DNA of 64,000 nt from Rhodospirillales bacterium (lineage in GTDB: Bacteria; Pseudomonadota; Alphaproteobacteria; Rhodospirillales; JAPHRK01). The notes under the pieces were generated by a model. It was not told the origin of the DNA. It made no database searches and worked only from the letters and a program-made list of their open reading frames with translations. Below, one piece after another: positions 19,899 through 28,978 of the stretch. The stretch spans positions 48,719 through 112,718 of the forward strand of contig JAPHRK010000031.1 of NCBI GenBank assembly GCA_026196105.1, in the 5' to 3' direction. The position numbers and the translations under genes were made by a program. Within the stretch, counting starts at the first letter, position 1; every line of letters begins with the position of its first letter.

Positions 19899-21872
19899 TT
19901 AAAGTTTGCTCTTTGCAGCAGCTGCAACGGCTTCTGCAGTAATACCAAAGTGTTTGTAAAGTTCACCTGCCGGAGCAGAAGCACCAAACCCAGTCATACC
20001 GACGAAAGTGCCGCCACCACCGATGTATTTCTCCCAGCCCATACCGAGAGCTGCCTCAACAGCTACCCGCACAGTATCTTCGCCAAGAACATCAAGGCGA
20101 TACTCAGCACTTTGAGCATCAAACAATTCCCATGACGGCATAGAAACCACAGCCGTTGGGATACCTTCTGCTTGAAGAATATCACGAGCTTCCATAGCTT
20201 GCTTTACTTCAGTTCCTGTACCGATCAGGGTCACCTTACGATCACCACCTTCGGCCTCTGCCAGGATATAAGCCCCTTTAGCACTGAGATTTTCATCCGT
20301 GTGCTCCGTCCGGTAGCACGGCGCTCCCTGACGAGATAAAGCCAAAGCCGATGGTGTTTTAGAAAGCTCAACTGCAACTGCCCAACATTCAGCCGTTTCA
20401 ACCGCATCCGCAGGACGCATCACCACTAAGTTAGGCATGGCCCGCATAGATGCAATGGTTTCGACAGGTTGGTGAGTTGGACCATCTTCGCCAAGACCAA
20501 TTGAATCGTGGGTTAATACATAAGCCACCCGTTTGCCCATCAGAGCAGAAAGCCGCATGGAACCACGCATGTAATCAGCAAATACCAGGAAGGTACCGCC
20601 ATAAGGCATGATACCGCCGTGCAGAGCTAAACCGTTCATTGCAGCCGCCATACCATGTTCACGCACACCATAGTACATATAACGACCATCAAAGTTGCCG
20701 GGTTCAACATCGCCAGTGCTTGGGGTTTTGGTCAGGTTAGAGCCCGTCAGATCAGCAGAACCACCAACCATTTCAGGAATAATAGCGGTCAAAGCATTCA
20801 GCGCTTCTTGAGAAGCTTTTCTTGTTGCCCAACCCGGCTTGTCTTCGCTCAATTGTTTTTTGTAAGCGTTGAAAGCATCCTTCCAACCGTTCGGGAGAGC
20901 GCCAGACATCAAGCGCTCAAACTCACCTTTAGCGCCGTCAGCATTCAAACGACCTTCCCAAGCTTCACGCGTACTTGAACCTTTAGCGCCAACAGCGCGC
21001 CAAGCATCAAGAACATCCTGAGGGATTTCAAATGGAGCCGCTGTCCAGCCAAGTTTTTCACGCATCCCAGCAATTTCGTCATCACCTAATGGAGCGCCGT
21101 GGGTGGAATGTGAGCCAGCTTTCGTTGGGGCTCCCCAGCCAATGGTGGTTTTGCAAGCAATCATCGAAGGGGTGTCGGTTTTTTGAGCCGCTTCAATAGC
21201 AACCGCAACCGCTTCTTGGTCATGACCATCAACCGCCTGAACATCCCAACCACTGGCTTTAAAGCGAGCAATTTGGTCATCATTAACGGTCTTAGAGGTT
21301 GCGCCATCGATGCAAATTTCGTTGTCGTCCCACATGACGATTAGCTTGCCAAGACCTAGACGACCCGCCATTGAAATGGCTTCATGACTAATACCTTCCA
21401 TCAAGCAACCGTCGCCAGCAATCACGTAAGTATAATGATCAACAATATCATCATTAAACTTGGCATTCATAAGCCGCTCGCCAAGGGCCATACCAACAGC
21501 TGTTGCGATGCCTTGCCCCAATGGACCGGTTGTCATCTCGATACCTGTTGCGTGACCATACTCTGGATGACCAGCCGTAATCGCGCCAAACTGACGGAAG
21601 TTGCTAATCTGGTCTTTGGTCATATCCTCATAACCCGTGAGGTAGAGGAGGGAATATAGCAGCATAGAACCGTGACCAGCCGAAAGAACAAAGCGATCTC
21701 TATCAGCCCAGTTAGGAGCTTTAGGGTCAAACTTCATAAAACGGGAGAAAAGTACGGTGGCAGCGTCGGCCATGCCCATGGGCATACCAGGATGGCCTGA
21801 GTTGGCTTTCTGAACGGCATCGGCAGAAAGAAAACGGATGGCATTAGCCATGGTTTCCGGGGCAACGGTCAT
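19899..21872 (-). CDS. tkt: Transketolase
   Basis: [40 protein letters not shown] ThDP motif. Confidence 0.97.
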   Translation of the reverse strand: MTVAPETMANAIRFLSADAVQKANSGHPGMPMGMADAATVLFSRFMKFDPKAPNWADRDRFVLSAGHGSMLLYSLLYLTGYEDMTKDQISNFRQFGAITAGHPEYGHATGIEMTTGPLGQGIATAVGMALGERLMNAKFNDDIVDHYTYVIAGDGCLMEGISHEAISMAGRLGLGKLIVMWDDNEICIDGATSKTVNDDQIARFKASGWDVQAVDGHDQEAVAVAIEAAQKTDTPSMIACKTTIGWGAPTKAGSHSTHGAPLGDDEIAGMREKLGWTAAPFEIPQDVLDAWRAVGAKGSSTREAWEGRLNADGAKGEFERLMSGALPNGWKDAFNAYKKQLSEDKPGWATRKASQEALNALTAIIPEMVGGSADLTGSNLTKTPSTGDVEPGNFDGRYMYYGVREHGMAAAMNGLALHGGIMPYGGTFLVFADYMRGSMRLSALMGKRVAYVLTHDSIGLGEDGPTHQPVETIASMRAMPNLVVMRPADAVETAECWAVAVELSKTPSALALSRQGAPCYRTEHTDENLSAKGAYILAEAEGGDRKVTLIGTGTEVKQAMEARDILQAEGIPTAVVSMPSWELFDAQSAEYRLDVLGEDTVRVAVEAALGMGWEKYIGGGGTFVGMTGFGASAPAGELYKHFGITAEAVAAAAKSKL

Positions 21873-22131
21873 AAATTCGTCTCCTCATGGGTGCCTGAAA
21901 TTTCTAGGCGAATGTTGCTTAAGCTTTTTGCCGATGTTGGCCCAAAAGTCCAGGACGGATACGCCTTGGGACAAAGAATCACGGGGATAACGAAGGAGAA
22001 AATGCTTATTTGTACCTTGATGGCATCTTGGGGCCGACTTTAGGGGGCTAAAGGGTGGAAAGGAACACCCTGTGGTGTGGGGTACGAATCTCTTTTCAGT
22101 AGGGATCGACCTACCCTATTAGGTAGTATAA

Positions 22132-22761
22132 TTATCCTGAAATTGTCCCGCGCAAATAACGAGAGATAGCCTGTGATCGACTACCAACACCCAACTTTTG
22201 ATAAAGATTTTTAAGGTGGAACTTGACGGTATTAAGGGAAATATTCAACGACTTGGCTATTTGACTATTTGTCAAACCATCTGCCAGCGCCTTCAGGAGT
22301 TCGGTTTCCCTCGGGGATAAGGTTTCTAGCGGGTCAGCTGTTGCCGCACCGACATCCATAAACGGAAAAACCATACTGCCACGCGATACCATAGAGACGG
22401 TTTCAACGAGTCGTTCCGGGGGTTCTTTCTTGGAACAAAACCCAGCAGCTCCTTCGATCATCGCCTGACGAGGAATGCTAACGCTTCCATCCCCTGTGTA
22501 GATCACAATCCTGGGTGCCCGGTGGTTTTCTTTAAGCCTGCGCAAAGCTTCCTGACCGGAGCAATAAGGCATATTCCAGCCCATTACTCCGATATCAAAG
22601 TTATGCCGATCAATGGCTTCCAAAAACCGGGCACTTTCGGTCATAGAAGCCTTAACGACAAAACGCGGATCGGTTTCAAACAGCTGGACAATTCCCGATA
22701 AAACCAGGGGAGAATTGTCACAAAGAACAAGACTGGTGATTTGTGACATTACATTAGGCAT
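22132..22761 (-). CDS. NarL/LuxR-family response regulator with atypical receiver
   Basis: C-terminal LSPRETELLKALADGLTNSQIAKSLNISLNTVKFHLKNLYQKLGV; Gly61 at the expected phospho-Asp position. Confidence 0.88.
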   Translation of the reverse strand: MPNVMSQITSLVLCDNSPLVLSGIVQLFETDPRFVVKASMTESARFLEAIDRHNFDIGVMGWNMPYCSGQEALRRLKENHRAPRIVIYTGDGSVSIPRQAMIEGAAGFCSKKEPPERLVETVSMVSRGSMVFPFMDVGAATADPLETLSPRETELLKALADGLTNSQIAKSLNISLNTVKFHLKNLYQKLGVGSRSQAISRYLRGTISG

Positions 22762-22852
22762 CCCTTATATTTACCCGAATGGGTAGGGATTGGCAATCTT
22801 TTGATAAAACTCTTCCTTGACCTTGTAGGGTACAAAAAGGAATGTTTAGGTT

Positions 22853-23164
22853 ATGGACGCAAAAACAAAAACCATCTGCCTTCTAATCCCTCTGACTTTC
22901 TTATGGTTTCTCATAGGAATCATCAACGGATTCTTCCTCCCCTTCATGTTCAAAGCCTATAGCGAGGCGGAAGTAACCAACTTCTTCATGCAGGTAACGA
23001 TTGTCAGCTTGATCTTTATGCCGATGACCTGCGTCACAACGGTTATTGGGGGATGGAGGCTATTCATTTCTGAGCGTTATAGCCTCGCCGTAAAAGTCGC
23101 CCTTATCCCCTTCCCTGTTGGTGCTCTTGTCGTTTGGGCTTACCAAGCTGCGGGATGGCCTTAG
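22853..23164 (+). CDS. Small multi-TM membrane protein
   Basis: 103-aa ORF with three hydrophobic segments. Confidence 0.5.
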   Translation: MDAKTKTICLLIPLTFLWFLIGIINGFFLPFMFKAYSEAEVTNFFMQVTIVSLIFMPMTCVTTVIGGWRLFISERYSLAVKVALIPFPVGALVVWAYQAAGWP

Positions 23165-23169
23165 TATAC

Positions 23170-23379
23170 GCAAACCGTTGGTTTGCTGCGTTTCAAACGC
23201 CACTTAGGTGTAAGGGAGTATCCCTAAAACCCTGAGGCTCACGGGCGACGCCGCCCGGGCTTGCAGTCACAAGCCTAAATTTCCCCTGGGCCATTGAGGC
23301 CCCGCGCAACCATTTGCGCGTAAGCCAAGCGCGAAGAGCGCGCTCCGTATCTGAGGGGCTAGCAAACCCTCAGGTTTGC
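23170..23379. repeat. Array of consecutive hairpins between tRNA-His and the upstream gene
   Basis: About nine short inverted repeats, bounded by gcaaacc-gtt-ggtttgc and gcaaacc-ctca-ggtttgc. Confidence 0.75.
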
Positions 23380-23392
23380 AAACAAAGCGCAC

Positions 23393-23425
23393 AAAAAAAA
23401 GGGCCAATCGAATTACGATTGACCC
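23393..23425 (-). terminator. Rho-independent terminator downstream of tRNA-His
   Basis: Minus strand GGGTCAATCG-TAATT-CGATTGGCCC followed by a T tract. Confidence 0.85.
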
Positions 23426-23433
23426 TTTAAATA

Positions 23434-23511
23434 TGGGGCGATTGAGGGGACTCGAACCCCCGGCATCCGGTACCACAAACCGGTGCTCTAACCAACTGAG
23501 CTACAATCGCC
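23434..23511 (-). tRNA. tRNA-His (anticodon GTG), CCA encoded, G-1 present
   Basis: Minus strand GGCGATTGTAGCTCAGTTGGTTAGAGCACCGGTTTGTGGTACCGGATGCCGGGGGTTCGAGTCCCCTCAATCGCCCCA; G-1:C73 pair typical of tRNA-His. Confidence 0.97.
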
Positions 23512-23653
23512 ATAATGTTGCGCCATCTACTACTCTGTGGACGAGTGTCAGTCAAGCGAGATTAAGGGCAAAGATAAATATTGCCACCAAAAGGCCTCTC
23601 ATTACATAATCACTTAAGAAAAATCAATCGGTCAACCAACGTGAGTAAAAAGA

Positions 23654-24499
23654 ATGGAAGAAAAAACCGAAGCTATGATAGAGACTATCGAAACTGTCAT
23701 ACAAGAAGTGACGAGTGCGTTAACGACCTACGGCTTAGATGTCATAGGCGCTGCCCTTATCCTTATTTTTGGCCTTTGGACAGCTGGAAAAGCTCAGAGA
23801 GTGACAGAGCGCTCACTTACTAAATCAGGTAAAGTCGATGTTACGATTGCCAAATTTTTTGCGAGCTTAGTTAAGTACACCGTTCTGATCGTTGTTGTTA
23901 TTGCGGTACTCAACCAATTTGGCATTGAAACAACCAGCCTTGTCGCAGTTGTCGGTGCAGCAGGCCTCGCAATTGGCCTCGCCTTACAAGGCACTTTAAG
24001 CAATGTTGCTGCAGGGGTAATGCTTATGATGTTTCGCCCCATAAAAGTTGGCGATTTCATAGAAGCCGCTGGACACGCTGGCACAGTTAAGGAACTCAAC
24101 CTTTTCGTCACCGAAATGGCGACCGGGGACAACGTGAAGATTATTATCCCTAACAGCAAAATTTGGGGTGATTCGATTAAGAATTACTCTGCCAATTCCA
24201 CCCGACGTGTCGATTTGGTTATGGGCGTTTCTTACGACGATGATATTGATGCCGCCACCTCGGTAATGAACAAAGTCATCAGCGAGGACGATCGTATCCT
24301 CAAAGACCCGGAGCCTTTTATTGCGGTTTCTGAACTTGCAGATAGCTCCGTTAATTTTGTCGTTCGAGTATGGGTGAACTCAGGGGATTATTGGGGGGTT
24401 AAATTCCACCTCACCAAAACCTTCAAACTTGCCTTTGACGAAAACAAAATCGGTATTCCTTTCCCAAGCACAACAGTGTATTTGGAAAAGAGCGACTAA
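23654..24499 (+). CDS. mscS: MscS-family small-conductance mechanosensitive channel
   Basis: VVGAAGLAIGLALQGTLSNVAAGVMLMMFRPIKVGDFIEAAGHAGTV. Confidence 0.94.
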   Translation: MEEKTEAMIETIETVIQEVTSALTTYGLDVIGAALILIFGLWTAGKAQRVTERSLTKSGKVDVTIAKFFASLVKYTVLIVVVIAVLNQFGIETTSLVAVVGAAGLAIGLALQGTLSNVAAGVMLMMFRPIKVGDFIEAAGHAGTVKELNLFVTEMATGDNVKIIIPNSKIWGDSIKNYSANSTRRVDLVMGVSYDDDIDAATSVMNKVISEDDRILKDPEPFIAVSELADSSVNFVVRVWVNSGDYWGVKFHLTKTFKLAFDENKIGIPFPSTTVYLEKSD

Positions 24500-24520
24500 A
24501 CTTCGTTTAGAATATAAATA

Positions 24521-24562
24521 ACAAAAGCCCCTTGGATATCTTTTATTCCAAGGAGCTTTTGT
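24521..24562. terminator. Bidirectional terminator between convergent mscS and methyltransferase genes
   Basis: acaaaagccccttgga-tatcttttat-tccaaggagcttttgt. Confidence 0.85.
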
Positions 24563-25260
24563 TATTTCTCTTTAGACAAAGACATAACCACAATCATATT
24601 GGCACTCCAAAATGGCGGCGGCTCAGTAAACACCCGGTTCATAATCCCAAAGGCAATATTTTCCATGAATTGTTTAAACCTATTCCCGCGTCTAACAGGT
24701 AAATGACGTTCAACCACGTAACCAGCAGCAAGGGCTAAATGGACAATACCAGAAGGGGCATAAACAGATTTATGGGTCAGGTCACCAAATTGATATTGCC
24801 AGGAAAAGGGCGAAGACGCATTAGGGATACGGATGATTATTTTTCCACCTTCCGCCAAATGTTCCCTAAGTTCAGATAGGAGCCTTTGGCCTTCAAAATA
24901 TGAAAAATGTTCAAAGAAATCGAACATGACAATTCGGTCGAACTGTTCACTTGGGTTCTTTAAAGCATCCCAGACATCACAGATCGTAACTTTCTCGGCG
25001 ATTGAGGGGGGCATATATCCCAAAGCATGGGCATCTCCATCGATGCCTTTGAAATTTTTCAGCCCCTTAGCTTCAAGATAAGCGAGAAATAAGCCCGTTC
25101 CTGTGCCGAGTTCTATAACTGAATGGTTTATATTTACTTGAGCAGGCAGCCAGAATTGTTGGTCAAAATTACGGATATGCTTTTTCCGAACTTCTGCTTT
25201 TACATAGACTCTGTGGCTATCGTAAACCTGATAAAAATCTTCTAGCTTCTCAAATTCCAC
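24562..25260 (-). CDS. SAM-dependent methyltransferase (class I)
   Basis: VIELGTGTGLFLAYLEAKGLKNFKGIDGD; FDFFEHFSYFEGQRLLSELREHLAEGGKIIIRIPN. Confidence 0.85.
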   Translation of the reverse strand: MEFEKLEDFYQVYDSHRVYVKAEVRKKHIRNFDQQFWLPAQVNINHSVIELGTGTGLFLAYLEAKGLKNFKGIDGDAHALGYMPPSIAEKVTICDVWDALKNPSEQFDRIVMFDFFEHFSYFEGQRLLSELREHLAEGGKIIIRIPNASSPFSWQYQFGDLTHKSVYAPSGIVHLALAAGYVVERHLPVRRGNRFKQFMENIAFGIMNRVFTEPPPFWSANMIVVMSLSKEK

Positions 25261-25353
25261 GTCAAAACCTTTTCCAACAATAAGTCATTGGGTCATCATT
25301 CAAGACCTTATAACACAATATTTTAAGGGTTACAGAACCAATAGGGCCTCTCC

Positions 25354-25895
25354 CTATCCAATCATCACAAGTCCTTTAGGGCTTTCTATTTTAGCTTGAA
25401 GAAAGGCTTTTCCATTTGCCAAAGGAATAACCTCAATCAATTGATCTCCATCTATAGCACAGAGCTCTTCATTAAGGTTTTAAGGTTGAGGGATAACAAG
25501 CTTTAAGTTAGCAAGACGACATCCGAAGTCCACCATATTCACGATAGGATGGAGGCCATCCGGCCATTGGGTAAGGGTAGAAGGCTTTCCAACCTAGTGG
25601 TCCTTGCAACCCTGGTAATCATACGAGGTTTCTCGGCTAGCTGTTCTATTAATTCTTAATCATCAAGGCAAAACCAACGAGGCCACTTTGGGTTTTCTAG
25701 GTGCGGGGCTATGGCAATGACTTCAAGATAATGCCCATTGCCTAAGGACATTATTAAGTTGTGAGTCCCCATAGTTAAATGTTCCCCGCCCGCGGGGTTT
25801 TCAACGCTTAGTTTTTCTAATAAATAATCAATGCCTTGCTCTAGCGTCTTCGCGGCAATGACCAAATGGTCTATTCCAAGAGAGTGCCTTGGCAT
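25354..25895 (-). pseudogene. Degraded VOC / glyoxalase-like-domain (Glyoxalase_3) protein gene
   Basis: N-terminal HSLGIDHLVIAAKTLEQGIDYLLEKL... intact for 79 codons; conserved residues continue after a TAA (ELIEQLAEKPRMIT) and in another frame (WPDGLHPIVNMVDFGCRLANLKLVIPQP*NLNEELCAIDGDQLIEVIPLANGKAFLQAKIESPKGLVMIG). Confidence 0.8.
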
Positions 25896-25898
25896 CTC

Positions 25899-26378
25899 CT
25901 AAAGCGCCATCTCCATAAAGATCACACCTTCTTTTCCTGAACCATCAACTTCTGAAAAGCCCATAGATTTATAGAGCTTAATTGCAGAAGCCAGGGTTTC
26001 TAGAGTATCTAGGCGCATGGTTTTATGACCTGCCATACGAGCAATTTCGACGGTCTTTTTCGCTAGGCGACGGCCCAAATGTGTTTCACGCCATTCACTG
26101 CGCACAAACAACCGTTTCATCTCACAAATATCGCCCTCGATCCACTCCAACCCAACACCGCCTGCAATATTGCCCTCATTATCTTTGGCAATCAGCAGGG
26201 CTCCTTTGGGGCGAGCATATTTCCCTGGCAAACTTGCCATTTCCTCTTCAAATCCCTCAAAGCATACGGGTTGTTTGAGCCATTTTTGATATTCAACAAA
26301 CAATTGACGCGCGTCTTCTATATCTGCAGAGCTTTGAGCTATAGAAATTATCGTGTCTTTAGACATATCACTCTTCAC
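25899..26378 (-). CDS. GNAT-family N-acetyltransferase
   Basis: EMKRLFVRSEWRETHLGRRLAKKTVEIARMAGHKTMRLDTLETLASAIKLYKSMGF. Confidence 0.93.
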   Translation of the reverse strand: MKSDMSKDTIISIAQSSADIEDARQLFVEYQKWLKQPVCFEGFEEEMASLPGKYARPKGALLIAKDNEGNIAGGVGLEWIEGDICEMKRLFVRSEWRETHLGRRLAKKTVEIARMAGHKTMRLDTLETLASAIKLYKSMGFSEVDGSGKEGVIFMEMAL

Positions 26379-27078
26379 TAAAATGGATGTTAATACGTCG
26401 ATTCATGCGGCCTTTTTTCTCAATCTTGCCAACACGCAATGGACCGATTTCACCAGTTGATCTTACATGAGTCCCGCCACATGGCTGTATATCAATATCT
26501 TCAATACCAATTACCCGAACAACGCCTTGTCCCATGGGCGGTTTGACCGACATGGTACGCACTAGCTCAGGGTTCGCTTCTAATTGTTCCTCAGTAATCC
26601 AATCGAAGCCAACTCGGGCATTCTTTTGGACCAACTCATTGAGCTTAGCTGTCAACTCGTCTTTATCAGGAGACTCTTCCAGGTCAAAATCCAAGCGACC
26701 TTTTTCTTCTCCGACAGAACCACCCGTCACCCCAGCATCAACCAGAGAACAAAGTAGATGCAAGGCTGTATGCATTCGCATCAGTTTATGGCGGCGATCC
26801 CAATTTAGATTAGCTGAGACGAGTTCACCAACATCAGGTTTCTCAGCACCATCAGCCAAAATATGGAGGTGAGCTCCTGTTCCTTTGTCTTTATAGCAAT
26901 CAACAACCGACATAAGTTTACCGCCAATTGTCTGCATAATTCCCATATCGCCTGGTTGTCCACCGCCGGCGGGGTAAAAGATTGTTTGGTCCAGTTCCAC
27001 CTGATTACCATTTACGGCAACCACTTTGGCCTTACACTTCTTTTTATATGCATCTTCACGGAACAATTCGATTGTCAT
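26368..27078 (-). CDS. AlaX-type alanyl-tRNA editing protein
   Basis: FYPAGGGQPGD; HTALH and CGGTH zinc motifs. Confidence 0.92.
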   Translation of the reverse strand: MTIELFREDAYKKKCKAKVVAVNGNQVELDQTIFYPAGGGQPGDMGIMQTIGGKLMSVVDCYKDKGTGAHLHILADGAEKPDVGELVSANLNWDRRHKLMRMHTALHLLCSLVDAGVTGGSVGEEKGRLDFDLEESPDKDELTAKLNELVQKNARVGFDWITEEQLEANPELVRTMSVKPPMGQGVVRVIGIEDIDIQPCGGTHVRSTGEIGPLRVGKIEKKGRMNRRINIHFSEE

Positions 27079-27178
27079 AGCATCCCTCGATAATAACGAT
27101 TAACCCCTCCCCTATTTTAGGGCGGGTTAATCGCTATTCAATACCCCTGTATATATACTTTGGTCCAGTGGATTGTCT

Positions 27179-27433
27179 TTAATCTTTCCAGAAAGGCTTA
27201 TCAGATTCACCCATAGCTTGGGCACGGGAAATACCGATATCTTTGAGCAGATCATCACTTAGTCCAGACAAAGCGTGGCGTTGCCTCGCCTTCTCACGCC
27301 GTTCCGCCATCCAATCGGTCAATTTCACTAGATCATTTGACAATAGCGTAACACCCGCCATTAGCCATGCTGACCAGCTAAGAGCAGGTACGTTACGAGA
27401 ATATCCTGGTATTGTATCGGTACAATTTGTCAT
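27179..27433 (-). CDS. DUF1127 (YjiS-like) small protein
   Basis: RHALSGLSDDLLKDIGISRAQAMGESDKPFWKD. Confidence 0.88.
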   Translation of the reverse strand: MTNCTDTIPGYSRNVPALSWSAWLMAGVTLLSNDLVKLTDWMAERREKARQRHALSGLSDDLLKDIGISRAQAMGESDKPFWKD

Positions 27434-27517
27434 AACACGCTCCTTTTTCCTTGAATTGTATCTATTTTTAACGGTATAATTGTCTCTCTTTTAAAAGTAA
27501 ATGGAAACATTGTATCC

Positions 27518-28906
27518 ATGACAATATGGACTCCCGACCTCAACGAATTCTCTGGCCCTCGGTACAAACGCATCGCTTCAGCTATTGGCGAAGCCGTTCT
27601 TCAAGGAACTCTGTCCCCAGGAGATCGCCTCCCCACCCACAGGGACCTTGCTTATAATCTACAAGTAACCGTCGGCACGGTGACCCGTGCTTACAAAGAG
27701 GCTGAACGCAGAGGGCTCTTAGACGGTGAAGTCGGGCGTGGTACTTTTGTCAAACAGCTTGAAACGCCGGAAAGTAAATTTGTCATTTCTGACATCAATA
27801 AATCAGGCGTCATTGATTTAGGCTTGAACTTCCCCCCGCCTGGCAATCGCGGCGAAGCTTTCCGCGCAACGCTGGAACAGCTTGCCATTGAACCCAATCT
27901 TCCAGCATTGCTCGACTATCATGCCGCCGCAGGAATTGACCGCCACCGAGCTGCAGGAGCCAAATTTATGAGTGGTTCAGGTTATATGCCTGATCCTCGG
28001 GAAATTCTTGTCACCAACGGTGCCCAACATGGAATGGCGGTTGCCCTCATGAGCCTTTGCAAGGCTGGTGATACCGTCCTCACAGAAGAACTCACCTACC
28101 CGGTCACAAAGGTCTTAGCCTCTCAATTAGGAATTAAACTTCATGGCATCGCCATGGATGGCGACGGCATGGTCCCTCAATCCTTAGAAGCTGCCTGCCA
28201 ATCCACAGGGGCAAAAGTTCTGTATTTCAACCCTTCTTATCACAACCCAACAGGTACCTATATGCCTGAAGCTCGGCGCAGAGAAATCGCGGAAATTGGA
28301 GTGCGTTATGGCCTTATTATCATTGATGATGATGTTTTTGGCATGATGAATGAAACCCCTGCCCTCCCTATGAGCGCCATCGCGCCAGATAATTGTTGTT
28401 ACCTCACCAGCACCAAAATCTTAGCTCCGGGGTTACGCATTGGTTTCTTACGAGTTCCATCAAAGCTCCTCCCCCTCTTTGAAACCTCTATTCGCACTAC
28501 TGGATGGATGGCCTCTCCAATCCAGGCCGAAATCGCCACCCGATGGATCAATGACGGCACTGCAAACAAAATCACTGAATGGCACAGAGTCGAAACCATT
28601 AAACGTCGCCGCTTAGCCAACCAGGTCCTTGGCCCCCATGGTCTAAAAGTTTCAGAAAAAGGTGCTTATCATATTTGGTTCCATCTGCCCGAACCTTGGC
28701 ATCAAGAAAAATTCATGGTCGAAGCTAAGAGCCGTGGGGTTAACCTCATCGGAGCAGATACCTTCGCCATTGGACGCAACCGCGCGCCCCATGCCATCCG
28801 CATTTGCTTAGGCTGTACCCATGAACGTGACGATGTCGAGACAGGACTAAATATACTTGCAGATATCCTTTCAAATACCATTTTAGCTAATGTAGCCGTT
28901 GTCTAA
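27518..28906 (+). CDS. MocR-type regulator (GntR HTH + class I aminotransferase domain)
   Basis: N-terminal GntR RIASAIGEAVLQGTLSPGDRLPTHRDLAYNLQVTVGTVTRAYKEAERRGLL and PLP-aminotransferase C-terminal domain. Confidence 0.94.
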   Translation: MTIWTPDLNEFSGPRYKRIASAIGEAVLQGTLSPGDRLPTHRDLAYNLQVTVGTVTRAYKEAERRGLLDGEVGRGTFVKQLETPESKFVISDINKSGVIDLGLNFPPPGNRGEAFRATLEQLAIEPNLPALLDYHAAAGIDRHRAAGAKFMSGSGYMPDPREILVTNGAQHGMAVALMSLCKAGDTVLTEELTYPVTKVLASQLGIKLHGIAMDGDGMVPQSLEAACQSTGAKVLYFNPSYHNPTGTYMPEARRREIAEIGVRYGLIIIDDDVFGMMNETPALPMSAIAPDNCCYLTSTKILAPGLRIGFLRVPSKLLPLFETSIRTTGWMASPIQAEIATRWINDGTANKITEWHRVETIKRRRLANQVLGPHGLKVSEKGAYHIWFHLPEPWHQEKFMVEAKSRGVNLIGADTFAIGRNRAPHAIRICLGCTHERDDVETGLNILADILSNTILANVAVV

Positions 28907-28978
28907 TAAGCCTAGCCTTGGTAGCTTAAATCTAAGGAAAATTGAACTGACAAACAAAAATTAAGCAAAGGCCAGTCG

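Noticed and set aside
23267-23476. 69-aa minus-strand ORF and 23376-23609 plus-strand ORF
   Set aside because: They run through tRNA-His, its terminator and the hairpin array; not credible coding regions.
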